DNA of 42,360 nucleotides from Myxococcales bacterium (GTDB taxonomy: Bacteria; Myxococcota_A; Polyangia; Polyangiales; JAFGIB01), in contig JAPPOR010000401.1 in the NCBI GenBank assembly GCA_028817905.1, positions 1 through 42,360 of the forward strand, written 5' to 3'. Positions 29,485-38,224 of the stretch are shown in pieces (within the stretch, counting starts at the first letter, position 1; each line of letters begins with the position of its first letter). The notes beneath the pieces were generated by a model that worked only from the letters and a program-made list of their open reading frames with translations, searched no databases and was not told the origin of the DNA. A program made the translations under genes and the position numbers.

Positions 29485-30117
29485 ATGCGACCTGCAATCC
29501 CCTTCGCTGTCCTCGCACTCCTGATGGCGTGGAGTACCGTTTCGCTGCCAAGGACGGCTACAGCGGAGGGTACTCCCGACGCCACAGCGTTTCTCAAGCG
29601 GCGCCATGCGGAAGTTGTCCAAATTCTGAGAAAGAAGCCCAAATCCGCGGCCGACAAGGCAGCTCGGGAAACCGCGCTGACGCAAAAGCTCTCCGCGTTG
29701 CTGGACTACGGGGAGCTCTCGCGCCGAGCGCTCAAAGACCACTGGGAGACACTCAGCAACGCGCAACGAAGTGAGTTCACGAAGCTGCTTTCCCAGCTAG
29801 TCGAGCGCAACTACCAGCAGAACCTGGCGTCCACGATCGACTACAAGGTAGCGTACTCCGCGACGGAAACGCGCGGTGAGGAACTGCTCGTGCAGACCCG
29901 GGTGCGCTCCGCAAAGAACCGTCGCGCCCCCGAGCTCACGATCGACTACACCCTGCTCGGAGACGCCAGTGGACTGCGCGTCTGCGACGTCGTTACCGAC
30001 GGCGTGAGCCTGGTAGCGAACTACAGGTCCCAGTTCAACCGCATCATCCGCAAGCAAGGCTTCTCGGGCCTCATCGAGCGAATGAAGAAGAAACTGGCTG
30101 AGCAAGTCGGCGACTAG
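29485..30117 (+). CDS. MlaC/Ttg2D-like phospholipid-binding ABC transporter periplasmic protein
   Basis: LLDYGELSRRALKDHWETLSNAQRSEFTKLLSQLVERNYQQNL...VRVCDVVTDGVSLVANYRSQFNRIIRKQGFSGLIERMKKKL (MlaC-type). Confidence 0.87.
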   Translation: MRPAIPFAVLALLMAWSTVSLPRTATAEGTPDATAFLKRRHAEVVQILRKKPKSAADKAARETALTQKLSALLDYGELSRRALKDHWETLSNAQRSEFTKLLSQLVERNYQQNLASTIDYKVAYSATETRGEELLVQTRVRSAKNRRAPELTIDYTLLGDASGLRVCDVVTDGVSLVANYRSQFNRIIRKQGFSGLIERMKKKLAEQVGD

Positions 30118-30854
30118 AGTAGCCGCCGAAGAGCTTCGATATCCACGATCACCACGCGGCGATGGTCGAAGAGCAGCAGTTCGCGACGCTTGAGCTCACC
30201 GAGGGTGAGGGTCACGGTCTCACGTGTGGAACCGACGTAGTCGGCGATCTCCTGGTGGGTGTACTTAACACCGATCAATAGCCCCCTTGACTCAGGGATG
30301 CCATGGCGTTCGCCTGCATCGAGCAGGAACTCCGCCACACGCGATTCCACCGTACGCGACAACAGGCTCTCTATGCGCCTTTCCGCCTGCAGGCGTCGCT
30401 CCAACATGAGGCGCAGCATTTCGGTGGAAAACGCCGGCTGCGAGAAGAGCTCCTGCACGCGACCAATGGGAATTCGGACGGCCTCACCGTGGTCCGTAGC
30501 GGTGGCAGCATCGCGGTAGTGATCGCCGCCGAGCAGCGCCGTCTCCCCGATGATATCGCCCGCCCCAAGGTAAGCCACTGTGAGCGCGCGTTCATCGCCC
30601 GCGTGGCGAACCACCCGCACGCGCCCCGAAACGATCACGAAGAGCGCCGTGGGGCGCTCCTGCTGGCCATACACCTGTCGTCGTCGTGCAAAGCGAGTCA
30701 GCGTGCATCCACTTGTGAGCTCGCGGAGCACTGGCTCGTCAAGACCTGAGAAGAGCGGGCAACGCTTGAGCGTTTCCCTAACCTTGCGTTCCGGATCCGC
30801 GGAACCTCGCTCCCCAGCGCGTCCGGCGTATCCCACCCCGATTGTGCGGTCCAT
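30114..30854 (-). CDS. Crp/Fnr family transcriptional regulator
   Basis: cNMP-binding-like fold (LFVIVSGRVRVVRHAGDERALTVAYLGAGDIIGETALLGG); C-terminal HTH (YTHQEIADYVGSTRETVTLTLGELKRREL). Confidence 0.92.
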   Translation of the reverse strand: MDRTIGVGYAGRAGERGSADPERKVRETLKRCPLFSGLDEPVLRELTSGCTLTRFARRRQVYGQQERPTALFVIVSGRVRVVRHAGDERALTVAYLGAGDIIGETALLGGDHYRDAATATDHGEAVRIPIGRVQELFSQPAFSTEMLRLMLERRLQAERRIESLLSRTVESRVAEFLLDAGERHGIPESRGLLIGVKYTHQEIADYVGSTRETVTLTLGELKRRELLLFDHRRVVIVDIEALRRLL

Positions 30855-31347
30855 GTGTTTCCCCCCTTTTGGTAACTAGACCTCAGTCCCCCTCGGAAAT
30901 TGGCTGTATTTCAGATGACACCAATGAATACACCATATGACGGCCTCACGACAACATCGTGCAACCACGGACCTCGGTTTGTTATCCAGGGTACATTTAA
31001 CGTCCCCCTGCCTCAACTGCTGACAGGCGGCTTCCAGTCATGCGCAAACAACTCGGATATGGCAAGTAATTTCAGAAACGCCAGGCCTCATCGCCCCCGT
31101 ACAAGTGCTGCCCAGGACGCGCGGGGCAGACCGCCAGCGATCGTCTAGCCTGTCCACGACCAAACTCGGAATATGCGCAAAACCACGCATTTGAGCGTCC
31201 CCTGGTATAGATGCGGCGCGACGCGGGGCTGCAGGCCAGACACCGGAACATCCTGCCATGACCAAGTAGACTTTCGTTGACGCTCACGCGCACCAGAAGT
31301 AGCTTGCGGGCCGACTCCAGGCTGGGAGACGGTACAAGCGGTGCCAC

Positions 31348-31860
31348 ATGCGGCTCTATCGCGGAAAAATTGAAATCATCGCCGATGAAATCATCTCGAC
31401 GCTGACCCAGGCGGGTGACATCGAGGTGGCGGATGCGGCCGAAGCGAAACTCGACATCGAGGCGGTGCTCAAAGAATACCTGCGACTCGATCGCGAGGTT
31501 CTCGACGAAGCGAAGAACCGCATGGAAGTGCGCGGTCTCGGCTACGGCAATCTCGGGCGGGTGAAGTCCCAGGTTGCCAAGGAGCGGGGCGCTCCACAGC
31601 ACGACGACGTGCTCCCGTACCTACTCGAACAGATCCTGAATATTCTGTTCCACAGTCACAATATCGACGAAATCTACGCAGAGGATGTCGTGCTCCGAAA
31701 GAAGCTCACGCCACTGCTGCGAAAGCACATGGAAGTCGATAGCGAGCTGGACCGGGAGGTTCGCTCCAAGATCAAGAATCTGCAGGAAGGCACGAGCGAC
31801 TTCGAGGTCGAGTACGGCCGCGTGATGGGTCAGCTCAAGGACAAGTACAACCTCAGCTGA
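31348..31860 (+). CDS. DUF507 family protein
   Basis: MRLYRGKIEIIADEIISTLTQAGDIEVADAAEAKLDIEAVLKEYLRLDREVLDEAKNRMEVRG, recognisable DUF507 N-terminus, two similar halves. Confidence 0.8.
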   Translation: MRLYRGKIEIIADEIISTLTQAGDIEVADAAEAKLDIEAVLKEYLRLDREVLDEAKNRMEVRGLGYGNLGRVKSQVAKERGAPQHDDVLPYLLEQILNILFHSHNIDEIYAEDVVLRKKLTPLLRKHMEVDSELDREVRSKIKNLQEGTSDFEVEYGRVMGQLKDKYNLS

Positions 31861-31869
31861 GATGCCCGC

Positions 31870-32742
31870 ATGCTAAGCATGACCGGCTATGGCCGAGCCC
31901 AAGCGGACCTGATGGGGGGCCATATCGTCGTTGAGGTGCGTTCGGTCAATCATCGCTACCTGGACGTGCGTGTAAGGTTTCCGGCGGAACTCAGCACCCA
32001 TGTGGCACGCGTCGAAGCACTCGTTAGAGCGTCCCTCGTGCGTGGACGCGTCGACGTGTCCGCCCGCATGGTTGGATCGGTGGGCGGCACGGTCACTCTG
32101 GATCGCACCCGAGCGAGGGCTGCATACAACGAATTGCTGACGCTACGCGACGAGCTGGCGCCGGGGCAGGAGGTGCCGCTCTCCATTCTGGGAACCTTCC
32201 CGGACCTGTTCTGCCGCGACGACGCGCCGGACCAGGAACAGGTTGAGGCAGCCGTCGAGGCTGCGACCAAGCACGCGATGGCAGGTCTCGTCGCGATGCG
32301 GCAAGGCGAAGGGGAGGCGCTCGCCCGTGATCTTGGAAACCGCCTGGACTCGGTACGTCGTATCATTCGGGCGATCGAGCCACACACCGGGGCTATGGTG
32401 GCCGACTATCGGACCCGACTGCACAAGCGGATCGCAGCGCTGCTTGAGGGTGCGGGGGCTGAACTGGATGCCGCGCGCTTGGAGCACGAGGTCGCCGCAT
32501 TCGCAGATCGAGCAGACATCAATGAGGAGCTGGCGCGTCTGGCCAGCCACTGCGACCAGTTCGAGAGATTGACCACCGAAGGAGGGCCCCAGGGTCGTCG
32601 GATGGATTTTCTCTTGCAGGAAATGGGGCGCGAGGCGAACACGATCGGCTCGAAGATCGCGGACGTTGAGATCACCCGTCATATCGTCGAGTTGAAGGCC
32701 GAACTCGAACGGATGAGGGAACAGGTGCAGAACGTGCTGTGA
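31870..32742 (+). CDS. YicC/YloC family endoribonuclease
   Basis: MLSMTGYGRAQADLMGGHIVVEVRSVNHRYLDVRVRFP...; C-terminal GRRMDFLLQEMGREANTIGSKIADVEITRHIVELKAELERMREQVQNVL. Confidence 0.95.
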   Translation: MLSMTGYGRAQADLMGGHIVVEVRSVNHRYLDVRVRFPAELSTHVARVEALVRASLVRGRVDVSARMVGSVGGTVTLDRTRARAAYNELLTLRDELAPGQEVPLSILGTFPDLFCRDDAPDQEQVEAAVEAATKHAMAGLVAMRQGEGEALARDLGNRLDSVRRIIRAIEPHTGAMVADYRTRLHKRIAALLEGAGAELDAARLEHEVAAFADRADINEELARLASHCDQFERLTTEGGPQGRRMDFLLQEMGREANTIGSKIADVEITRHIVELKAELERMREQVQNVL

Positions 32743-32755
32743 TAGAATCCGGCAC

Positions 32756-33385
32756 ATGGATGACGACCTGCTCCTGTTGATCATCTCGTCACCTTCGGGC
32801 GCCGGCAAGACCACCCTCACGCGCGACCTCTTGGCGCGGTTCCCGGACCTCATGTTCTCCGTGTCCCACACGACGCGACCCGCCCGCGCGCAAGAGGTCG
32901 ACGGCAAGGACTACCACTTCGTCGACCGCACTCGGTTCGAACAGCTTGTCGCGCAGGCGCGCTTTGCCGAATGGGCCGAAGTGCATGGCAACTTGTATGG
33001 GACGACCGTGGACGAGATTCAGCGCTGCCGCGACCAGCGCAGGACGGGTGTGGTATTCGACATCGACTATCAGGGCGCCCGCCAGATCAAGGCCAGCCGA
33101 CCGGATGCCGTAAGCGTGTTCGTCCTGCCCCCATCGATGGACGAGCTCAAGCGTCGGCTTCGGGCCCGAGCGTCGGACGATGAAGCAACCATTGAGAGAC
33201 GCTACAACAACGCCAAGCGCGAGATCGAACACTATGGCCTGTGCGACTACGTCGTCGTGAACGATCAGCTCGAAGCGGCCAAAGAGCGACTAAGGGCAAT
33301 TGTGTACGCTGAACGGTCGAGACGCTGGCGCATGGCGCACGTCGCGGAATCGCTGCTTCGACGAAGTCAAGATGCACAACCATGA
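32756..33385 (+). CDS. gmk: Guanylate kinase
   Basis: ISSPSGAGKTTLTRDLLARFPDLMFSVSHTTRPARAQEVDGKDYHFVDRTRFEQLVAQARFAEWAEVHGNLYGT. Confidence 0.96.
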   Translation: MDDDLLLLIISSPSGAGKTTLTRDLLARFPDLMFSVSHTTRPARAQEVDGKDYHFVDRTRFEQLVAQARFAEWAEVHGNLYGTTVDEIQRCRDQRRTGVVFDIDYQGARQIKASRPDAVSVFVLPPSMDELKRRLRARASDDEATIERRYNNAKREIEHYGLCDYVVVNDQLEAAKERLRAIVYAERSRRWRMAHVAESLLRRSQDAQP

Positions 33386-35244
33386 CCGCGGGACGCTTGC
33401 TCGCGTGGGTCTTCACCACGGCGCTCACCTGGGCGGTCTTGGCAAACCGTTCGCCTCCTGGGGCCGCCGCAGAGCCGACCGTGCGGGATCGTCTTTGGCT
33501 CGCGGTCGATGACGACGACGACGACGGCGATGGTCGCCCGGACCGGCAGCAGGCGGAAGCCGTCCCAGTGGACGATCTGGTAGAGGTGCCTGCAGCCCTG
33601 GTCGCGCATGCGATCGGTGTCGGGGTGGTGGGTGACAACGCCCGCCTGGTCCAAGATGGCGTGCCCACCGCGCGCGAGTGGCAAGCGAACACGCCCGGTG
33701 GCCCCTTACGACTGCAGGGGCTTGAGCTCGGAACCGCCAAACTGCGCGTGCGCAACGCCGACGGGCATCACGATATCCCCGTCCAGGTGGTTCGCCTGGG
33801 ATTGCTCGATGCACGCAACCAGCCCATCGACCCGACCCGCTCTGCCCTCCAGATCTCGCGCCGCGTCACCAACGATCGTTCGCTCCCGGATGGCGCTGGG
33901 CATGACTTGGAGAGCCCCGACAAACGCAACTTCCGCGTTGAGCTGGTAGCACCCAAGCGCGCCGGACGAGATCAGACGGTGCATGTCGTCGCAACACGCA
34001 GCGACGGAGTCAAGCGCGCCAAGCTGGTGGCCCGTATGCGACGAGCTACGCCCCGGGCCGCCTTCCGCTCGCGCTTCCTGCGACTGGTAGCGGACCGAAT
34101 CGATCGTGATGCTCCGGGGGTCAAGAGCCAGGTGCTTCACGCGGGACTACACGACCGCATTCGGATCGCGTGGCAGAGTCCCTCGGGATGGCTCAGCCAA
34201 GACATCAGCATGGGCACGCCTGCATCTGCCAAGACGAGGCGCCCACACAAGCGGCGGAGCGACTGGCAGGCCATCCTGGAGGGACGCCTGCACGTGCTCA
34301 TTCTGCGAACCTACGCGGGCGGCCCGCCCGTCATCGGCCGCGATGACATGTCCGCGGTCCTGATCGCGCGCGAGCAGATCCGCACAGCCAATGAGGTCTG
34401 GGCACAGTGCGGCATCACCTTCGGCCCAGCGGCTGAAACGATGATCACCGTGGTTGCACCGCCTCCGCCCTCGCTGATCTCCGTCGGTGACGGTGATGGA
34501 CTGCCAGCGCGAGGCGATGGCACTATCCAGCTGCAGATCAACGGCGTTGTCGTGGGGCCTCTTTCCACCATCGCGGGAGCACGCCCGTTGGACACGGCGC
34601 TCACCCTGGCAGAAGCGATTCGCAAGGCCGGCTTCTCGGTCCGCGTGACACGCAATCCAAGCGCGCAGTTCGGCGTCCACCCGAGTGCCGACCTATTGGT
34701 TCGTAGCCGATCAGGCGATCTTGCAACGGTCGCGCACGCCCTTGGGCAACCGCTTTCCACCGACGGGCGGCAACGCGTGCGTCTAGGCGTTGTAGACCTT
34801 GGGGACGGCTTGCAGGAGTTCAACAACATGAACGCACGCGCAGGCTCTCTGGAGGAAAGGGCGCTTGTGAAATCCCTTGCGGACGACGATCCGACGACCA
34901 TCGACCTGTTCATCATCAACCACTTCTCCCAGGGGACCCGGCAGGGCGAGGCCTTTATCGAGGCGAGCGGCGGCTCCGTTGTCAACACGGTCATCCTCGA
35001 TCGCAACGGGCTACGACAACGCGATACCGCATGGACGCTCGCACACGAGGTCGGGCACGTACTGCTGGACGAGCCACTGCATCCCGACAACCTGGGCCCC
35101 GATCGACCGTGGCTGCTGATGGACTCGGACAGCAATCGAGGCACCGTCTACGGCCCCAAACGGATCACGTCCGATGAGTGTACGAAGGCCCGGTACGAGA
35201 GCGGACCGGAAGCGTCCCCGTCCCTGCTAACAATGGCACCGTGA
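33382..35244 (+). CDS. Secreted protein of unknown function with C-terminal HEXXH putative zinc metalloprotease motif
   Basis: Signal-peptide-like N-terminus; VDDDDDDGDGRPDRQ acidic tract; TLAHEVGHVLLDEPLHPDNLGPDRPWLLMDSDS near the C-terminus. Confidence 0.6.
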   Translation: MTAGRLLAWVFTTALTWAVLANRSPPGAAAEPTVRDRLWLAVDDDDDDGDGRPDRQQAEAVPVDDLVEVPAALVAHAIGVGVVGDNARLVQDGVPTAREWQANTPGGPLRLQGLELGTAKLRVRNADGHHDIPVQVVRLGLLDARNQPIDPTRSALQISRRVTNDRSLPDGAGHDLESPDKRNFRVELVAPKRAGRDQTVHVVATRSDGVKRAKLVARMRRATPRAAFRSRFLRLVADRIDRDAPGVKSQVLHAGLHDRIRIAWQSPSGWLSQDISMGTPASAKTRRPHKRRSDWQAILEGRLHVLILRTYAGGPPVIGRDDMSAVLIAREQIRTANEVWAQCGITFGPAAETMITVVAPPPPSLISVGDGDGLPARGDGTIQLQINGVVVGPLSTIAGARPLDTALTLAEAIRKAGFSVRVTRNPSAQFGVHPSADLLVRSRSGDLATVAHALGQPLSTDGRQRVRLGVVDLGDGLQEFNNMNARAGSLEERALVKSLADDDPTTIDLFIINHFSQGTRQGEAFIEASGGSVVNTVILDRNGLRQRDTAWTLAHEVGHVLLDEPLHPDNLGPDRPWLLMDSDSNRGTVYGPKRITSDECTKARYESGPEASPSLLTMAP

Positions 35245-36755
35245 GCCGTTCAGCTCAACGGGACAGCTCAGGCCTCGACCTACAACGAGCCGATCGGTTG
35301 GCTGCTGCCATGTTGGGGATCAGCGCGGCCATCACCCTTGCCCTGGGCTACATTGCCTTCACCAACAGCGATTTTTTCGCCGACGACATGCTATCGCTGT
35401 TCGAGCTGCGGCGGGACGGGGTGGGCCGATTCCTGCAGAGCCCTGTCAACGTGCAGTGGGTGCCCCTGCACAGGCTGGCGACGTGGGCAATCGACAGGGC
35501 GTTCGGGCACCGCTTCGGAGCGGCGCTGTCGGTATCCCTGCTATTTCATGTCGCTGGACTCGCGATGCTCTATCGCGTTGTCAGGAGACTCACGAAAGCG
35601 CAACGGTCGGCCTCTGGGCGCGACCGGGACGGACTTGCCGAGCGAGTCGCACCGGCGATGCTCGTGCTGCTCTACGCGACTCATCTCTTCGTGGGGATCC
35701 AGCTACTGTGGTGGTCCTCTGGACTGCACCGCTTGCCATACGCCCTCGCGACGCTGGTTGCGATGGACCGCTGGCTAGAGTTTCGCGAGACCACGCGCAA
35801 GCGAGACGCAGTCTGGGTTGCGTTCGCCACCCTCGTGGCGGCCGGATTCTACGCAAAAGGCCCCCTCGTGGTCCCCCACGTGCTCGCACTCGAGGCCTGT
35901 CTGATTCGTCATACGCCGTCGGAGCGACGCCTGACCCATCTGAAGGCAGCAGCGGCTCTGATGGCGTGGGCTGGACTCGTCGGATGGCTCGGTCTGAGCC
36001 TTTCGGGGCAAACGTCGTTCGTCCAGGCCAACCTGTCCCTGATCGCTCAGATCGAGTGGGAGGCACTCAAAGTGCTGCTGGCCGGCTTTGTCGGACAAGC
36101 CGCGGGACTCTACGTTCCCCTCGCGAGCCGCGCGGGCTTCCTCGTTGTCGCTATCCTCGGGATCGCAGCAGGCGTGGCGAGTGTCCGACAGCGTCGGGAA
36201 CATGTGTGGAGCTGGGTTCTGATCGGGGTTGCGATCACGGCCAACACGGCAGTCCTGGCGCTCTCCAATCGCGGCGCGGTCTGGGGCGTCATGCTGGCTC
36301 ACGGGCATCGCTACTATCTCGATCACTTGGTGGTCCTGATCCCTCTGCTGGCGCTGGTGCTTCCCGACGCGCTCGGGAGATCCTCGAGCACACCTCGGCG
36401 ATGGATTGTATGCGCCGCAATCGTCATGTTTGCCAGCGCCTCGAACGTGGCAGGGCTCCACGGCCTGTTGCGGAGCCGATATGCACCCTTTGTGCAGACG
36501 CACGCGTTCTTCGAGCGCTTCGGCGACGAGCTCGCGCGAGTGCGGGCCACGGTACCGCGACCAGAGCGCGTGTTTCAGAACGGACGGATGCCGCGACCCC
36601 TTCTCGGCATCGCTCCCCAGTACAACAGCTGGAGCCATATGGCGATGGCCATGAACCTAGACCTGCAGTTCAGCCCACGAGGGAAGTGGCTGATCGAGCC
36701 AGACGGCTCGATCGTTAGAAAGGCAGCAAACGGCAGTCCACAGCAGCGGCGCTAG
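35241..36755 (+). CDS. Polytopic membrane protein, GT-C/GT39-like glycosyltransferase candidate
   Basis: GTG start overlapping the previous stop (GTGA); many hydrophobic helices; acidic loop-1 motif FFADDMLSLFELRRDG followed by PLHRL. Confidence 0.6.
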   Translation: MSRSAQRDSSGLDLQRADRLAAAMLGISAAITLALGYIAFTNSDFFADDMLSLFELRRDGVGRFLQSPVNVQWVPLHRLATWAIDRAFGHRFGAALSVSLLFHVAGLAMLYRVVRRLTKAQRSASGRDRDGLAERVAPAMLVLLYATHLFVGIQLLWWSSGLHRLPYALATLVAMDRWLEFRETTRKRDAVWVAFATLVAAGFYAKGPLVVPHVLALEACLIRHTPSERRLTHLKAAAALMAWAGLVGWLGLSLSGQTSFVQANLSLIAQIEWEALKVLLAGFVGQAAGLYVPLASRAGFLVVAILGIAAGVASVRQRREHVWSWVLIGVAITANTAVLALSNRGAVWGVMLAHGHRYYLDHLVVLIPLLALVLPDALGRSSSTPRRWIVCAAIVMFASASNVAGLHGLLRSRYAPFVQTHAFFERFGDELARVRATVPRPERVFQNGRMPRPLLGIAPQYNSWSHMAMAMNLDLQFSPRGKWLIEPDGSIVRKAANGSPQQRR

Positions 36756-36783
36756 AAGATGCGGGACAGCCGCAGAACGTCGC

Positions 36784-36837
36784 GTGAAGCCGAGACTCTG
36801 CGGGATCCGATACGGAGTTGGTGAACGATCCGGGCTA
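36784..36837 (-). repeat. Dispersed TAGCCCGGAT-family repeat, copy D (minus orientation)
   Basis: Reverse complement TAGCCCGGATCGTTCACCAACTCCGTATCGGATCCCGCAGAGTCTCGGCTTCAC; 43/54 identical to 42307-42360. Confidence 0.8.
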
Positions 36838-36847
36838 TGCTGCGCCC

Positions 36848-37168
36848 ATGCACGTAATTGCCGATTTCTGTGTGGTCCCCCTGGGGGTCGGGGTCTCCGT
36901 TTCCGAGTATGTGGCCGCGTGCCAGCGAGTCCTCCAGGAGGCCGGGCTTGAGCATCGCATGCACGCCTACGGGACCAACGTCGAGGGCGACTGGGACGCC
37001 GTCATGACCGCGCTGCGCACCTGCCACGAGTGCATCCACGGGATGGGGGCACCGCGTATCAGTACCTCGCTGCGCCTCGGAACCCGCACCGACCGCAGCC
37101 AGCACATGGAGGACAAGATGCGCAGCGTGGTAGAGGCGCTAGCCCGCATCCATCACCAAGGCACGTGA
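36848..37168 (+). CDS. MTH1187-family thiamine-binding protein (DUF77-like)
   Basis: MHVIADFCVVPLGVGVSVSEYVAACQRVLQEAGLEHRMHAYGTNVEGDWDAVMTALRTCHECIHGMGAPRISTSLRLGTRTDR. Confidence 0.85.
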   Translation: MHVIADFCVVPLGVGVSVSEYVAACQRVLQEAGLEHRMHAYGTNVEGDWDAVMTALRTCHECIHGMGAPRISTSLRLGTRTDRSQHMEDKMRSVVEALARIHHQGT

Positions 37169-37298
37169 TGATCGTGCAAGTGATCGGCTTCGCAGCTGTC
37201 GCTGAGGGAGGGAATACTCGCTGTATTTTCGACTGAAGCGAAAGCCCCGCGGAGTCGAGCAGTTGTGCGAGGGCGCGTGATTTGGTGATAGATGCGGC
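37140..37298 (+). mobile_element. MITE-like repeat, copy 1
   Basis: Left end TAGCCCGCATCCATCACCAAGGCACGTG; right end CGCGTGATTTGGTGATAGATGCGG (inverted); first 56 nt identical to copy 2 at 42160. Confidence 0.75.
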
Positions 37299-37346
37299 GA
37301 TGCTCACGGCGCTAAGGCCTGTCGCCACGGTGGCTCGTCGAGTAAC

Positions 37347-38204
37347 ATGATGGGCATGCCCCAGGTGCTTGCTACGTGCGGTGGAGACGGGTGTCCCGTC
37401 TGCCGAGCACCGGTTCGGCCGCGAATCCATCTAGGGGCGTACACACTGTTCGCATGTGAGACGTGTAGTTGCTGGTGCAGCGACGCAGGCGCGAGAAATG
37501 TGCCCACCGGTTTCGATCCGGCCGACTACTTTGACAATGATGGGGCCGACCGCGCGCGCTGGCGCTCGCTGCTTTCGAACGTGGCCGAACAGGGGGAAAT
37601 GCCGCGCAAGATCCTCGACGTCGGGTGTGGAACGGGGGCCTTCCTGGAAGAAGCCGCCCACCAGGTTCCGTCGGCAGAGTTGACCGGTATCGAGCTCGAC
37701 CCTGAACGTGCAGCACTCGCTAGACGCCGCAACCCGGAGGCCCACGTGCGGCAAGGCGATGCCCTCAGGGTACTCAGCCAGATGGATGGGCGCTTCGACT
37801 TGATCACGCTGTGGGATGTGTTCGAACATGTATGCGACCCGCGCGCCCTGCTTCAGGCCCTCGCGACCCGACTGCGCGAGGGCGGGACCATCTTCATTCA
37901 GACCATCCATGAGTACTCGCTGGTGCCCACCCTCGGGCGCCTCAGCTATCGCCTGACGGGTGGTCGCTTGCGGACAGCGGCACGCCGCACCCACGAGGCC
38001 CATCACCTGGTGTTCTTCAGCCGAGCGGGGCTCGGGCTGCTCGCCGATGCGGCCAACCTTTCTATCACCCGCCGCTGGTACGACCGCTTGGCCCGTGCTC
38101 GCATGGACGGCCACCCCGTGGTGACCGCGGCGACCGCAGCCCTGCTGACCGCCGAAAACGCCATGGGCAACGGGCTGTTCATCAACCTGGTACTGCAATC
38201 GTAG
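37347..38204 (+). CDS. Class I SAM-dependent methyltransferase with N-terminal Cys-rich (zinc-ribbon-like) segment
   Basis: CPVCRAPVRPRIHLGAYTLFACETCSCWC; motif I ILDVGCGTGAFLEEA; FDLITLWDVFEHVCDPRALLQ. Confidence 0.9.
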   Translation: MMGMPQVLATCGGDGCPVCRAPVRPRIHLGAYTLFACETCSCWCSDAGARNVPTGFDPADYFDNDGADRARWRSLLSNVAEQGEMPRKILDVGCGTGAFLEEAAHQVPSAELTGIELDPERAALARRRNPEAHVRQGDALRVLSQMDGRFDLITLWDVFEHVCDPRALLQALATRLREGGTIFIQTIHEYSLVPTLGRLSYRLTGGRLRTAARRTHEAHHLVFFSRAGLGLLADAANLSITRRWYDRLARARMDGHPVVTAATAALLTAENAMGNGLFINLVLQS

Positions 38205-38224
38205 GACAAGACGGGTGGCGTCGT

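Noticed and set aside
35456-36718. 420-aa + strand ORF overlapping the GT-C-like gene
   Set aside because: Alternate frame of a membrane protein gene, Arg-rich with no motifs.
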